Made by a program: the position numbers and the translations under genes
Shown: one piece after another, positions 44,463 through 52,594 of the stretch
Position numbering within the stretch: the first letter of the stretch is position 1
Layout: each line of letters begins with the position of its first letter
Notes under the pieces: model-generated
Databases searched by the model: none
Told to the model about the DNA's origin: nothing
The model's input: only the letters and a program-made list of their open reading frames with translations
Assembly: GCF_002760665.1 (NCBI RefSeq)
Contig: NZ_PDOB01000008.1
Coordinates: 1 to 64,000 of the forward strand
Length of the DNA stretch: 64,000 nt
Reading direction: 5' to 3'
DNA from: Massilia psychrophila
GTDB lineage: Bacteria > Pseudomonadota > Gammaproteobacteria > Burkholderiales > Burkholderiaceae_D

Positions 44463-45347
44463 ATGACTGAACTGATACTGCAGGCGCTGTATTCGGGCTT
44501 GCTGCAGGGCGGCTCGTACGCCCTCATCGCCCTGGGCCTGGCGCTGGTGTTCGGCACCATGAAGGTGATCAACCTGGCGCACGGCGAACTGGTGCTGCTG
44601 GCCGCCTATGTCGCTTACGCGGTCGAGTCGGGCCTGGGTTTGGGATCAGGCTTCGGTCCCATCTTCGCCATTCCGATCGCGCTGGTGGTGGTCTGCATCG
44701 CCGCAGTATCGGTCTATTTCGTCGTCAGCCGCATCAAGATTGATCGCGAGATCAATTCGCTGATCCTTACCTACGGCATCGGCGTCATCCTCACCAACCT
44801 CATCCTGCTGGTGTGGCACGCCGACGTGCGCTCAACGAACTCGACCTGGCTGCAGGAGGCATTCGTCGTCGGGCCGTTCTACAGCATGCGCAGCGAACTG
44901 ATTTTCTTCGGCGTCAGCGTCGCCCTGATGGGCGCACTGTGGTGGTGGCTCGCGCGCAGCTGGTATGGCCGCGCGGTGCGCGCGGTGTCCTCCAACCGCG
45001 ACGCCGCCGAACTGATGGGGATCGACCCGGGCCGCACCGAACTGGTGTCGTTCATCGTCGCCGGCGTACTGGCCGCCTTCGCCGGCGTGGCGCTGTTTAG
45101 CTACGGCGTGATCCAGCCGGCCTACGGCGGCGCGCTGACCGTCAAGGCCTTCATCATCACCGTGCTGGCCGGGGTCGGCTCGATTCCGGGCGTGCTGCTC
45201 GGCGCCGTGCTGCTCGGCGTGGCCGAAGCACTGACCGTCACCCTGGCCAGCTCCGCCTTGCAGGAACTGGCGGGCATGACGCTGTTCCTGCTGGTGCTGT
45301 TCGTGATGCCCAACGGCCTGTTTGGCGCGGCGCGGCGGCGCGGATGA
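44463..45347 (+). CDS. LivH-type ABC permease
   Basis: A 294-residue inner-membrane permease with about eight helices, starting LILQALYSGLLQGGSYALIA and including MKVINLAHGELVLLAAY. The coupling segment VRAVSSNRDAAELMGID is present and the family end LFVMPNGLFG is intact. It starts 7 nt after the binding-protein gene. Its stop overlaps the ATG of the next permease by 4 nt. Confidence 0.93.
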   Translation: MTELILQALYSGLLQGGSYALIALGLALVFGTMKVINLAHGELVLLAAYVAYAVESGLGLGSGFGPIFAIPIALVVVCIAAVSVYFVVSRIKIDREINSLILTYGIGVILTNLILLVWHADVRSTNSTWLQEAFVVGPFYSMRSELIFFGVSVALMGALWWWLARSWYGRAVRAVSSNRDAAELMGIDPGRTELVSFIVAGVLAAFAGVALFSYGVIQPAYGGALTVKAFIITVLAGVGSIPGVLLGAVLLGVAEALTVTLASSALQELAGMTLFLLVLFVMPNGLFGAARRRG

Positions 45348-46312
45348 GCGGCGCGATCAACGCGGGGATAAAAATCAACAAGACGCTGGTCGCACTGATC
45401 GTCGCCGGCTACGCCGTGGTGCCGTTCGCGCTCGGCGCCAACAACTACATCATGAGCATGATCGTCGCCGCGCTGGTGATCGGCGGCGTCGCGCTGTCGT
45501 GGGCCCTGCTCGGCAACCTGGGCGGCATGGTCAGTTTCGGCCACTCGGCGTTTTTCGGCGTCGGCGCCTATGTGTCGGCGCTTGTCACCGTCAAGCTGGG
45601 CGTACCGGTATTGCTCGCGCTGCCGCTGGGCGGCGTCGGTGCGGTGCTGGCGTCGATCGTCATGATGCCGGTGCTGCGCCTGCGCGGCCCCTATTTTGCG
45701 CTGGCGATCCTGGCGTACGCGCACATCTTCCGCATCCTCGCCACCGAATGGAGTTCGGTCACCGGCGGCTCGGGCGGGGTGTCCGGGATCCCCGGTTTTC
45801 CCACCGTGTTCGGCTTCGACTTCGGCACCAAGATGGGCGCTTACCTGATCGCCCTGACCCTGGTGCTGGTGTTCGCGTTCGCCTACGCGCGCATCCGCGC
45901 CAGCTACTATGGCATCGCCCTGCGCGCCATGCACGACAGCGAGGACGCCACCCGCGTCGTCGGCGTCAACAGCACGGTGCTGAAAGCGGCGATGCTGATG
46001 GTGTCGGCCTTCATGGCGGGCGTGTTCGGCGCGCTCAACGCCCACTACATCAACTTCCTCGAACCGGACTATGCCTTCAACGCGCTGTGGGTCACGCTGC
46101 CGGTCGTGGCCGCCATTTTTGGGGGCTACCGCACCATTTCAGGCCCGGTGATCGGCGCGCTGGTGGTGTACATGGCCGATCAGCTGGTTTTCAAGGCGCT
46201 GATGCCGACCGGGCACCAGCTGGTGCTCGGCGTGCTGCTGGTAATGATGATCGTGTTCAGTCCTTCCGGCCTGATGCCCTTGCTTAAAAAATGGACTGCC
46301 CGCCATGCTTGA
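45344..46312 (+). CDS. LivM-type ABC permease
   Basis: A 322-residue second permease with about ten helices. The LivM pattern is seen in NLGGMVSFGHSAFFGVGAY, FALAILAYAHIFRILATEW, the coupling loop ALRAMHDSEDATRVVGV and GGYRTISGPVIGALVV. It overlaps the LivH-type gene by 4 nt and the ATPase gene by 8 nt. Confidence 0.93.
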   Translation: MSGAINAGIKINKTLVALIVAGYAVVPFALGANNYIMSMIVAALVIGGVALSWALLGNLGGMVSFGHSAFFGVGAYVSALVTVKLGVPVLLALPLGGVGAVLASIVMMPVLRLRGPYFALAILAYAHIFRILATEWSSVTGGSGGVSGIPGFPTVFGFDFGTKMGAYLIALTLVLVFAFAYARIRASYYGIALRAMHDSEDATRVVGVNSTVLKAAMLMVSAFMAGVFGALNAHYINFLEPDYAFNALWVTLPVVAAIFGGYRTISGPVIGALVVYMADQLVFKALMPTGHQLVLGVLLVMMIVFSPSGLMPLLKKWTARHA

Positions 46313-47024
46313 ACTTGAAAACGTGTCGGTGCGCTTCGGCGGGCTGACGGCGGTGAACGACGTCAGCCTGAAGATCGGTAGCCACGACGTGATCGGCCTG
46401 GTGGGCTCGAACGGCGCCGGCAAGACCACGCTGTTCAACGCCATTTCGGGCCTGGTGCGCCCGAGTACGGGCCGCATCCGCTTCGACGGCCGCGACATTT
46501 TGCGCGCGCCGATGTACCTGCGCGCGCGGCTCGGCATCGGCCGCACTTTCCAGGTGCCGCAGCCAATGCACGAACTGACCGTGCGCGAAAACCTGCTGGT
46601 GGCGCAGCGCTTCGGCACCGGCCGCGTCGACCACAAGAAGATCGACGACATCCTGGCGTTCACCAGCCTGGCCGACAAGGCCAACCGCCACGCCGCCACG
46701 GAACTGGCGCTGACGGAACTCAAAGCGCTGGAAGTAGCCAAGGCGCTGGCGACCGATCCGCAGCTGCTGCTGCTGGACGAGGTGCTGGCGGGCCTGGAGA
46801 CGAGCGGCAAGCGGCGCTTCATGGGCATGCTGCGCGAACTGCACACCAGGTTCGGCGTCGGCATCGTCATGATCGAGCACGATATCGAAACCATCACCGC
46901 CCTGTGTCCACGCGTGGCGGTGCTCAATTTCGGCCAGTTGATCGCCGACGGCACGCCGGATGCGGTGTTCCGCGATCCGGCCGTCATCAAGAGCTATACG
47001 GGAGCCGACCATGCTGATACTTGA
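46305..47024 (+). CDS. LivG-type ABC ATPase
   Basis: A 239-residue ATPase with Walker A GSNGAGKT (34-41) and the LivG block RLGIGRTFQVPQPM. Walker B LLLLDEVLAGLE is clear. The signature region reads LALTELKALEVAKAL rather than the textbook LSGGQ, so the ABC signature is degenerate. The EHDIETITALCPRVAVLNFG segment is typical. Last 14 nt overlap the LivF-type gene. Confidence 0.9.
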   Translation: MLELENVSVRFGGLTAVNDVSLKIGSHDVIGLVGSNGAGKTTLFNAISGLVRPSTGRIRFDGRDILRAPMYLRARLGIGRTFQVPQPMHELTVRENLLVAQRFGTGRVDHKKIDDILAFTSLADKANRHAATELALTELKALEVAKALATDPQLLLLDEVLAGLETSGKRRFMGMLRELHTRFGVGIVMIEHDIETITALCPRVAVLNFGQLIADGTPDAVFRDPAVIKSYTGADHADT

Positions 47025-47712
47025 GCAGGTGCGCGCCGGTTATGGCGCCATCAACGTGCTGTGGGACGTCTCGCTGGCGGTTGCCGCCGGCAGCCTGACC
47101 ACCATCATCGGACCGAACGGCGCCGGCAAGACGACGCTGCTGCGCGCGATCATGGGACTGCTGCCGGTGTCGCACGGCGCCATCACGCTGAACGGCAAAC
47201 CGCTGGCTGGCATGCCGACCTGGGGCATGGCCGGGCTGTCGGTGGCGATGGTGCCGGAAGGGCGCATGACGTTTCGCGACATGAGTGTCGAGGAAAACCT
47301 GATCATGGGCGGGTTTCCGAAAGCGCACCGCGCGCACGTGGCCAGGCGTTTGGAGGAAGCATATGCGATGTTCCCGCGCCTGCGCGAGCGGCGCCGGCAG
47401 CTTGCCGGCTCGCTGTCGGGCGGCGAAGCGCAGATGCTGGCGATGGCGCGCGGCCTGATGTCGGACCCGAAGCTGCTGATCGTCGACGAGCCATCGCTGG
47501 GGCTGGCGCCGCTGGTGGTGAACGAGGTGTTCGAGATCCTGGCGCGGCTGAAGGACGGCTCGCGCACCATCATCCTGGTCGAGCAGAACACGCAGCGCGC
47601 GGTGGCGGTGGCCGATCACGTGTACCTGATGCAGAGCGGGAAAGTGGTGCTGTCGCAGGCGGCGGCGGAGGTAAATCTGGAGCATTTGCACGGGCTCTAC
47701 TTCGCCCGCTAA
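47011..47712 (+). CDS. LivF-type ABC ATPase
   Basis: A 233-residue ATPase with Walker A GPNGAGKT (34-41), the LivF-specific PEGRMTFRDMSVEENL, the signature LSGGEAQMLAMARGLM and Walker B LLIVDEPSLGLAP. The ATG at 47011 lies inside the end of the LivG-type gene, preceded by GGGAG. It ends the seven-gene operon. The waaF gene converges on it with only 22 bases between. Confidence 0.93.
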   Translation: MLILEQVRAGYGAINVLWDVSLAVAAGSLTTIIGPNGAGKTTLLRAIMGLLPVSHGAITLNGKPLAGMPTWGMAGLSVAMVPEGRMTFRDMSVEENLIMGGFPKAHRAHVARRLEEAYAMFPRLRERRRQLAGSLSGGEAQMLAMARGLMSDPKLLIVDEPSLGLAPLVVNEVFEILARLKDGSRTIILVEQNTQRAVAVADHVYLMQSGKVVLSQAAAEVNLEHLHGLYFAR

Positions 47713-47734
47713 GGGTGACGGATTACCGGGCAAG

Positions 47735-48772
47735 CTACTTCGCCAGCATCGGCTGCAGCTCCCGCCACACCAAATTTACCGCCATCTTGTTCATGCAATC
47801 GTGATGTCCCAACGGGCACTCCCTCTGCCGGCACGGCGAACATGCCAGCCGCAGCGATATCGATGTTGCGACGCTTGAAAACGGCGGCGCGTGATCCGGG
47901 TCGGTCGGTCCGTACAGCGCCACCACCGGCCGGTCCAGCGCCGATGCGATGTGCAGCAGGCCCGAGTCGTTGGCCACCACCGCGTCGGCCCGGGCGATCA
48001 GCGCGATCGCTTCGTCGAGCTTGGTCGCACCGGCCAGGTTGAACATGGCGCCGCCGCCACTAGCGACCACCACGTCATCGCACGCCTCGCGGTCCTTGGG
48101 CGAGCCGAGCAGCGCCACCTGCGCCGACGGATCCGCCGCGAAGATCGCCTTCGCCAGCTCGGCAAAGTGCGCGGCCGGCCAGCGCTTGGCGGCGCCGAAT
48201 TCGGCGCCGGGCGCAAACACCACCAGGGGACGATCCGGCGCGATGCCGGTCTTTGCGCACACAGCGGCGATCTGCTCGCTGCCGGCCAGCAGGCGCGGGC
48301 GCCCCACCGGCCCAAGCGGCATCGATGGGTGGTGCGCCAGCGCCGCATAAAACGGCACCATCGGCCGCGCCGGCAGCTCGTCGTGGTGCATCACGTTGAG
48401 CAGGCCGTAGCGCATCTCGCCCTTGTACCCGACTCGCTTTGCAATCCCGGCGAACCACGGAATCAGCGCATACTTGAGCGTGTTCGGCAGCACGTAGGCG
48501 GAACCATAATTGCGTGCGCGCAGCTGGCGGCCGAACGCCCAGCGCTCCTTCAACTGCAGCGCGCCATGCCGGAATGGCGTTTCGAGCACGCTGTCGACTT
48601 CCGCCATCGCGCGCCATACGGGCGCCACGCCTGGCGGCGCCAACACGTCGATGGCGCGCTCGGGATACTGGTGTTTCAGCTGCTGCAGCAAGGGCTGGGC
48701 CATCACGGCGTCGCCGATCCAGTTGGGCGAAATCACCAGCGTGCGTTTCAGTGTCGACTCGGCGCCGGTCAT
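47735..48772 (-). CDS. waaF: Lipopolysaccharide heptosyltransferase II
   Basis: A 345-residue GT9 family transferase adding the second heptose to the inner core of lipopolysaccharide. The start LVISPNWIGDAVMAQPLL, VVFAPGAEFGAAKRWP, VVANDSGLLHIASALDRPV and LYGPTDPDHAPPF are family blocks. CRQRECPLGHHDCM near the end is also typical of WaaF. The gene overlaps the msbA stop by 4 nt, forming an operon with it. Confidence 0.93.
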   Translation of the reverse strand: MTGAESTLKRTLVISPNWIGDAVMAQPLLQQLKHQYPERAIDVLAPPGVAPVWRAMAEVDSVLETPFRHGALQLKERWAFGRQLRARNYGSAYVLPNTLKYALIPWFAGIAKRVGYKGEMRYGLLNVMHHDELPARPMVPFYAALAHHPSMPLGPVGRPRLLAGSEQIAAVCAKTGIAPDRPLVVFAPGAEFGAAKRWPAAHFAELAKAIFAADPSAQVALLGSPKDREACDDVVVASGGGAMFNLAGATKLDEAIALIARADAVVANDSGLLHIASALDRPVVALYGPTDPDHAPPFSSVATSISLRLACSPCRQRECPLGHHDCMNKMAVNLVWRELQPMLAK

Positions 48773-50493
48773 GCCGCCTCCGTCGAAAACTGCAGCCGGT
48801 ACAGGTTGGCGTAGATGCCGCCGGCGGCGAGCAGTTCGTCATGCCGGCCCGACTCGACGATGCGCCCCTGGTCCATCACGACGATGCGGTCGGCCCGTTC
48901 GATGGTCGACAGCCGGTGCGCAATCACCAGCGTGGTGCGCCCGCTCATCAAGGCATCGAGCGCGGCCTGCACCGCGCGCTCCGATTCGTTGTCGAGGGCG
49001 GAGGTGGCTTCGTCGAGAATCAGGATCGGCGCGTCCTTGTAGATGGCGCGGGCGATCGCCACGCGCTGGCGCTGGCCGCCCGACAGGCGCATGCCGTTCT
49101 CGCCGATCATCGTGTCGACGCCTTCGGGCAGCGCGGCGACGACGTCAAACAGGTGCGCGGCCTTGATCGCAGCGGCAAGCCGGGCAGGGTCGGCCTGCTC
49201 GGCGCCGTAGGCGATGTTGGCGCCGAGCGTATCGTCGAACAGCACCACGTTCTGGCTCACCATGGCCAACTGCGCGCGCAGGCTGGTCAGCGCAATGTCG
49301 TCGTACGGCACGCCGTCGAGCAGCAACCGGCCCGACTGCGGCGCGTAAAACCGCGTGACCAGGTTGACGAAAGTCGACTTGCCGCCGCCCGATACGCCGA
49401 CCAGCGCCACGGTTTGTCCCGGCAACACTTCGAGCGACACACCGGACAGTGCCAGCGGATTGTTGACGGAATACCGGAACGACACGTCTTGCAGTTCCAG
49501 ATGACCGTTGGCGCGGTCCAGCACCTTGGTGCCGATGTCGTGTTCGAGCGGCGCGTCGATCATTTCGAACACCGTTTCGGCGGCGGACAGCCCGCGCTGC
49601 ATCGGACCGTTCACTTCGACCAGCGCTTTTAACGGCTGCAGCAGCATCAGCATCAGGGTGATGAAATTGGTGAATTCGCCCACGCTCATTGCGGAGCGGA
49701 TCGCGATCACGATCACCACCGACACCGCCAGTGCGGTGGCGATCTGGGTAATCGGCACGGTGGCCGCGGCAGCCACCGTCATGCGCTGCGAGAAGCCGCG
49801 CAGGGCCTCGCTGCGCGCCTCGAAGCGCCGGCGCTCGTAGGTTTCGCCCGAGAACACGCGGATTACCTGGTGGCCGCGCGCCGCTTCCTCGACCACTTGC
49901 GTCATCTCGCCGGTGACGCGCTGGTTGTCGCGGTTCAGGCGCCGCAGGCGAGCGGTGGTGGTGCGCACGATGACGGCGGTGAGCGGCACCACCACCAGCG
50001 CGATCAGCGTCAGCTTCCAGTTCAGCATCATCAGGCCGATCAGCAGGCCGGCCACCACCAGCGTGTCGCGCACGAAGGCCAGGAACACCGAGTTGATCAT
50101 GTCGACTACCTGGCGCACGTCGCCGATCACGGTGTTGATGATCTTGCCGGTGGACTCTTCGTGGAAGCGCACGACGGGCAGGCGCAGCAGGCGTTCGAAC
50201 ACCATGCCGCGCAGGTCGTTGAGCACGCGACTCATGACCCAGTTGTTGAGATAGGCGGTGGCGAAGGTAAACACGCCGCGCACGACGAACAGCGACACCA
50301 GGATCGCCGGCACCAGCCACAGGTTGAATTCGACCTTGTTGGTAAAACCTTTGTCGAGCAGCAGTTCGAGCGCCTTGCCCAGCAGCGGCTGGGTCGCGGC
50401 GGTACCGGCCATCGCCAGCAGCGACAGCAAGGCGCGCGCGCGGTACGGCCGGACCAGCGCAAACAGGCGCCTGGCGATGCTACTATTTTCCAT
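48769..50493 (-). CDS. msbA: Lipid A export ABC transporter MsbA
   Basis: A 574-residue fused ABC exporter flipping lipid A-core across the inner membrane. The six-helix transmembrane domain spans about residues 15-310, with RFHEESTGKIINTVIGDVRQ on the cytoplasmic loop. The nucleotide-binding domain has Walker A GVSGGGKST, a signature [18 protein letters not shown] and Walker B PILILDEATSALD. ATG 50493 is chosen because AGAGG lies just upstream. An open extension to 50592 translates the hexanucleotide repeat and is rejected. First gene of msbA-waaF. Confidence 0.94.
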   Translation of the reverse strand: MENSSIARRLFALVRPYRARALLSLLAMAGTAATQPLLGKALELLLDKGFTNKVEFNLWLVPAILVSLFVVRGVFTFATAYLNNWVMSRVLNDLRGMVFERLLRLPVVRFHEESTGKIINTVIGDVRQVVDMINSVFLAFVRDTLVVAGLLIGLMMLNWKLTLIALVVVPLTAVIVRTTTARLRRLNRDNQRVTGEMTQVVEEAARGHQVIRVFSGETYERRRFEARSEALRGFSQRMTVAAAATVPITQIATALAVSVVIVIAIRSAMSVGEFTNFITLMLMLLQPLKALVEVNGPMQRGLSAAETVFEMIDAPLEHDIGTKVLDRANGHLELQDVSFRYSVNNPLALSGVSLEVLPGQTVALVGVSGGGKSTFVNLVTRFYAPQSGRLLLDGVPYDDIALTSLRAQLAMVSQNVVLFDDTLGANIAYGAEQADPARLAAAIKAAHLFDVVAALPEGVDTMIGENGMRLSGGQRQRVAIARAIYKDAPILILDEATSALDNESERAVQAALDALMSGRTTLVIAHRLSTIERADRIVVMDQGRIVESGRHDELLAAGGIYANLYRLQFSTEAA

Positions 50494-50504
50494 CGTGCCT
50501 CTTT

Positions 50505-50550
50505 CGTGCGTGTGCGTGTGCGTGTGCGTGTGCGTGTGCGTTTGCGTGTC
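50505..50550. repeat. TGTGCG hexanucleotide repeat upstream of msbA
   Basis: Five perfect TGTGCG copies (50511-50540) are flanked by CGTGCG (50505-50510) and TTTGCG (50541-50546). The repeat lies 12-55 bases upstream of the msbA start, within its leader or promoter. Copy-number change would alter spacing but not a reading frame. Confidence 0.85.
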
Positions 50551-50759
50551 TTCTACGTGGTGAGCCGGCGGGTGCCTGGCCAGGCGCGACATTCTCGCAT
50601 GGGTGCCGGTGAGCCGCCATCGGTTCCCCGGACTTTACATGAATCCGCGCAACAACGGGGGCGCCGTCCGCCCAGCCGACCCGGCTCAGCGCAAAAATGG
50701 CGGCACGCCCGTGTTGTAGAATACTGAACAACCTTCGATGGCGCGCCCGCAGAATCACC

Positions 50760-52013
50760 ATGACAAACCCACCCGATTTTCCCCTGACGCGCACCGAGAA
50801 CGTGGTCCGCTACCTGCTGCTGCTGGCACTGTTTTCGGTGTCGTTTTCAACCGCGCTGACCAACATCTTCGTCGTCCTGTCGTATATCGGTTTCGTGGCA
50901 GCGCTGTGCACCAGCGCTCACTTGCGCGGGGTGCAGCGCACGCCGCCGGCGCTGCTCGCGCTGGCCCTGCTCGCTTTGTATATCATTGGTTCAAGCTGGT
51001 CGATCGCACCGCACGACGATATCCGCACGGCGCTGCAAAAATACTCGCGCCTGCTGGTCTTGCCGATCGCCATAGCGCTGAGCTGGCGCGACCCGACGCT
51101 GCCGACGCGCGCGCTGCGCTGGTTCATGGCCGGCGCCGGCGTGCTGGCGCTGTCCTGCTACCTGGTTAGCATCGGCAAGATGCCCCAGTCGAGCCTGGGG
51201 TGGTGGCGCGTCAGCACCGACGCGCGCGATGCCTACGCCTTCAAGAACCACATCACGATCGGCATCCTGCTCGGCTTCGCCGCCAACGCCTGCTTCCTGG
51301 GCGCCAGCTACTGCGCCACCATGCGCACGCGCGCCGTTGCTATCGCCGCAGGTATCGCGTTCGCCGTGCCGATCGTGTTCCTCAGCCAGGGCCGCACCGG
51401 CTATGTGGCGCTGTTAATCGGCGCCCTTACGGTGTTCCTGCTGCGCACCCGCATCACGCCATTGCGCACGTTCGGGGGCGTGGCGGCGATCGCACTGCTG
51501 TCGGCCGGCATCTACATGGCGTCGCCAAACGTCAAATTGCGTACCGACGACCTGGTGACGGAAATCCGCACCGAGCGCCCGCGCACGCCGAACGGCGTGC
51601 GCCTCAGTTTCATGCGCGTCGGCCTGCAGCAGTTCGTGGCCCATCCGCTGATCGGCCTTGGCACCGGCGCGTTTGCCCAGGCCTACGCGCCGACCGCGCT
51701 GGCCGATTGGCCGGCCGGCTCGGACATGGCGCACGCCCGGCACCAGCCGCACAGCGAGTTCGTGCTGGTGGCGGTGCAACTGGGCCTGCTCGGCACGCTG
51801 GTGTATTTGGCCATGCTCGCCAGCCTCGGCAGCGCGGCGCTCGGCCGGCGCGGCATCGAGGCCGACAGCCTGGCGCTGCTGTTGGTGATCTATGTCGTCA
51901 CCTCGATGTTCAACAGCCTGCTGTGGGACACCACCGAAGCGCACTGGTTCCTGCTGCTGGCGGGCTGCCTGTACGTGGGCGCGCGGCGGCGCCGCGCTGC
52001 CGCAACATACTGA
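50760..52013 (+). CDS. waaL: O-antigen ligase-like membrane protein
   Basis: A 417-residue protein with about 11-12 hydrophobic helices. It has the Wzy/WaaL-family periplasmic loop: WWRVSTDARDAYAFKNHI, FLSQGRTGYVALLIG, NGVRLSFMRVGLQQFVAHPL and IGLGTGAFAQAY, with a His-rich RHQPHSEFVLV segment where ligases carry the catalytic His. Divergent from msbA-waaF, so it sits in a lipopolysaccharide context and is more likely the ligase than a polymerase. No O-antigen genes are in the window. Confidence 0.78.
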   Translation: MTNPPDFPLTRTENVVRYLLLLALFSVSFSTALTNIFVVLSYIGFVAALCTSAHLRGVQRTPPALLALALLALYIIGSSWSIAPHDDIRTALQKYSRLLVLPIAIALSWRDPTLPTRALRWFMAGAGVLALSCYLVSIGKMPQSSLGWWRVSTDARDAYAFKNHITIGILLGFAANACFLGASYCATMRTRAVAIAAGIAFAVPIVFLSQGRTGYVALLIGALTVFLLRTRITPLRTFGGVAAIALLSAGIYMASPNVKLRTDDLVTEIRTERPRTPNGVRLSFMRVGLQQFVAHPLIGLGTGAFAQAYAPTALADWPAGSDMAHARHQPHSEFVLVAVQLGLLGTLVYLAMLASLGSAALGRRGIEADSLALLLVIYVVTSMFNSLLWDTTEAHWFLLLAGCLYVGARRRRAAATY

Positions 52014-52140
52014 TATCGCTGATCGTTGCCACCGAACAGCGCTTGCCGCGATGATGCGGCACATGTGGCAGCCCGATGCCGGCTTTCGCTTGGCGACGGC
52101 GCCAGCTTGCTACGATAGAAGCTGCCGATTTTCGCGCTAA
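52014..52140. other. Spacer between waaL and the 53-bp array
   Basis: About 130 bases with no gene or terminator seen. With the array it makes a 581-base convergent gap before dnaE. Confidence 0.5.
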
Positions 52141-52591
52141 TGGGGTCCCCGCATGCGCGAGGACGACGTGTCAGTTGGGGCCATTCGCCCTGTTGCGACA
52201 CCCGCGTGCGCGAGGACGACGTGTCAGTTGGGGCCATTCGCCCTTTTGCGACACCCGCATGCGCGAGGACGACGTGTCAGTTGGGGCCATTCGCCCTGTT
52301 GCGACACCCGCATGCGCGAGGACGACGTGTCAGTTGGGGCCATTCGCCCTTTTGCGACACCCGCATGCGCGAGGACGACGTGTCAGTTGGGGCCATTCGC
52401 CCTTTTGCGACACCCGCGTGCGCGAGGACGACGTGTCAGTTGGGGCCATTCGCCCTGTTGCGACACCCGCATGCGCGAGGACGACGTGTCGGTTGGGGCC
52501 ATTCGCCCTTTTGCGACACCCGCGTGCGCGAGGACGACGTGTCAGTTGGGGCCATTCGCCCTGTTGCGACACCCGCATGCGCGAGGACGCC
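52141..52591. repeat. Tandem array of eight 53-bp units plus a partial ninth
   Basis: Units begin GCGAGGACGACGTGTCAGTT at 52157, 52210, 52263, 52316, 52369, 52422, 52475 and 52528, exactly 53 bp apart; a partial ninth starts at 52581 and ends 4 bases before the dnaE stop codon. A left boundary AATGGGGTCCCCGCATGC matches the repeat at 24.5 kb. Units differ only at three sites (CCCTGTTGC or CCCTTTTGC; CGCGTGC or CGCATGC; one CGGTT for CAGTT), in shuffled combinations. There are no unique spacers, so this is not CRISPR. Open frames through it (53 is not a multiple of 3) are artefacts. Confidence 0.95.
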
Positions 52592-52594
52592 GAC

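Noticed and set aside
50494-50592. N-terminal extension of MsbA containing a Thr-His repeat
   Set aside because: It only translates the TGTGCG microsatellite; the ATG at 50493 has a good AGAGG site.
52157-52590. Possible CRISPR array
   Set aside because: Units are contiguous 53-bp copies without unique spacers, and no cas gene is nearby. It is a tandem repeat.
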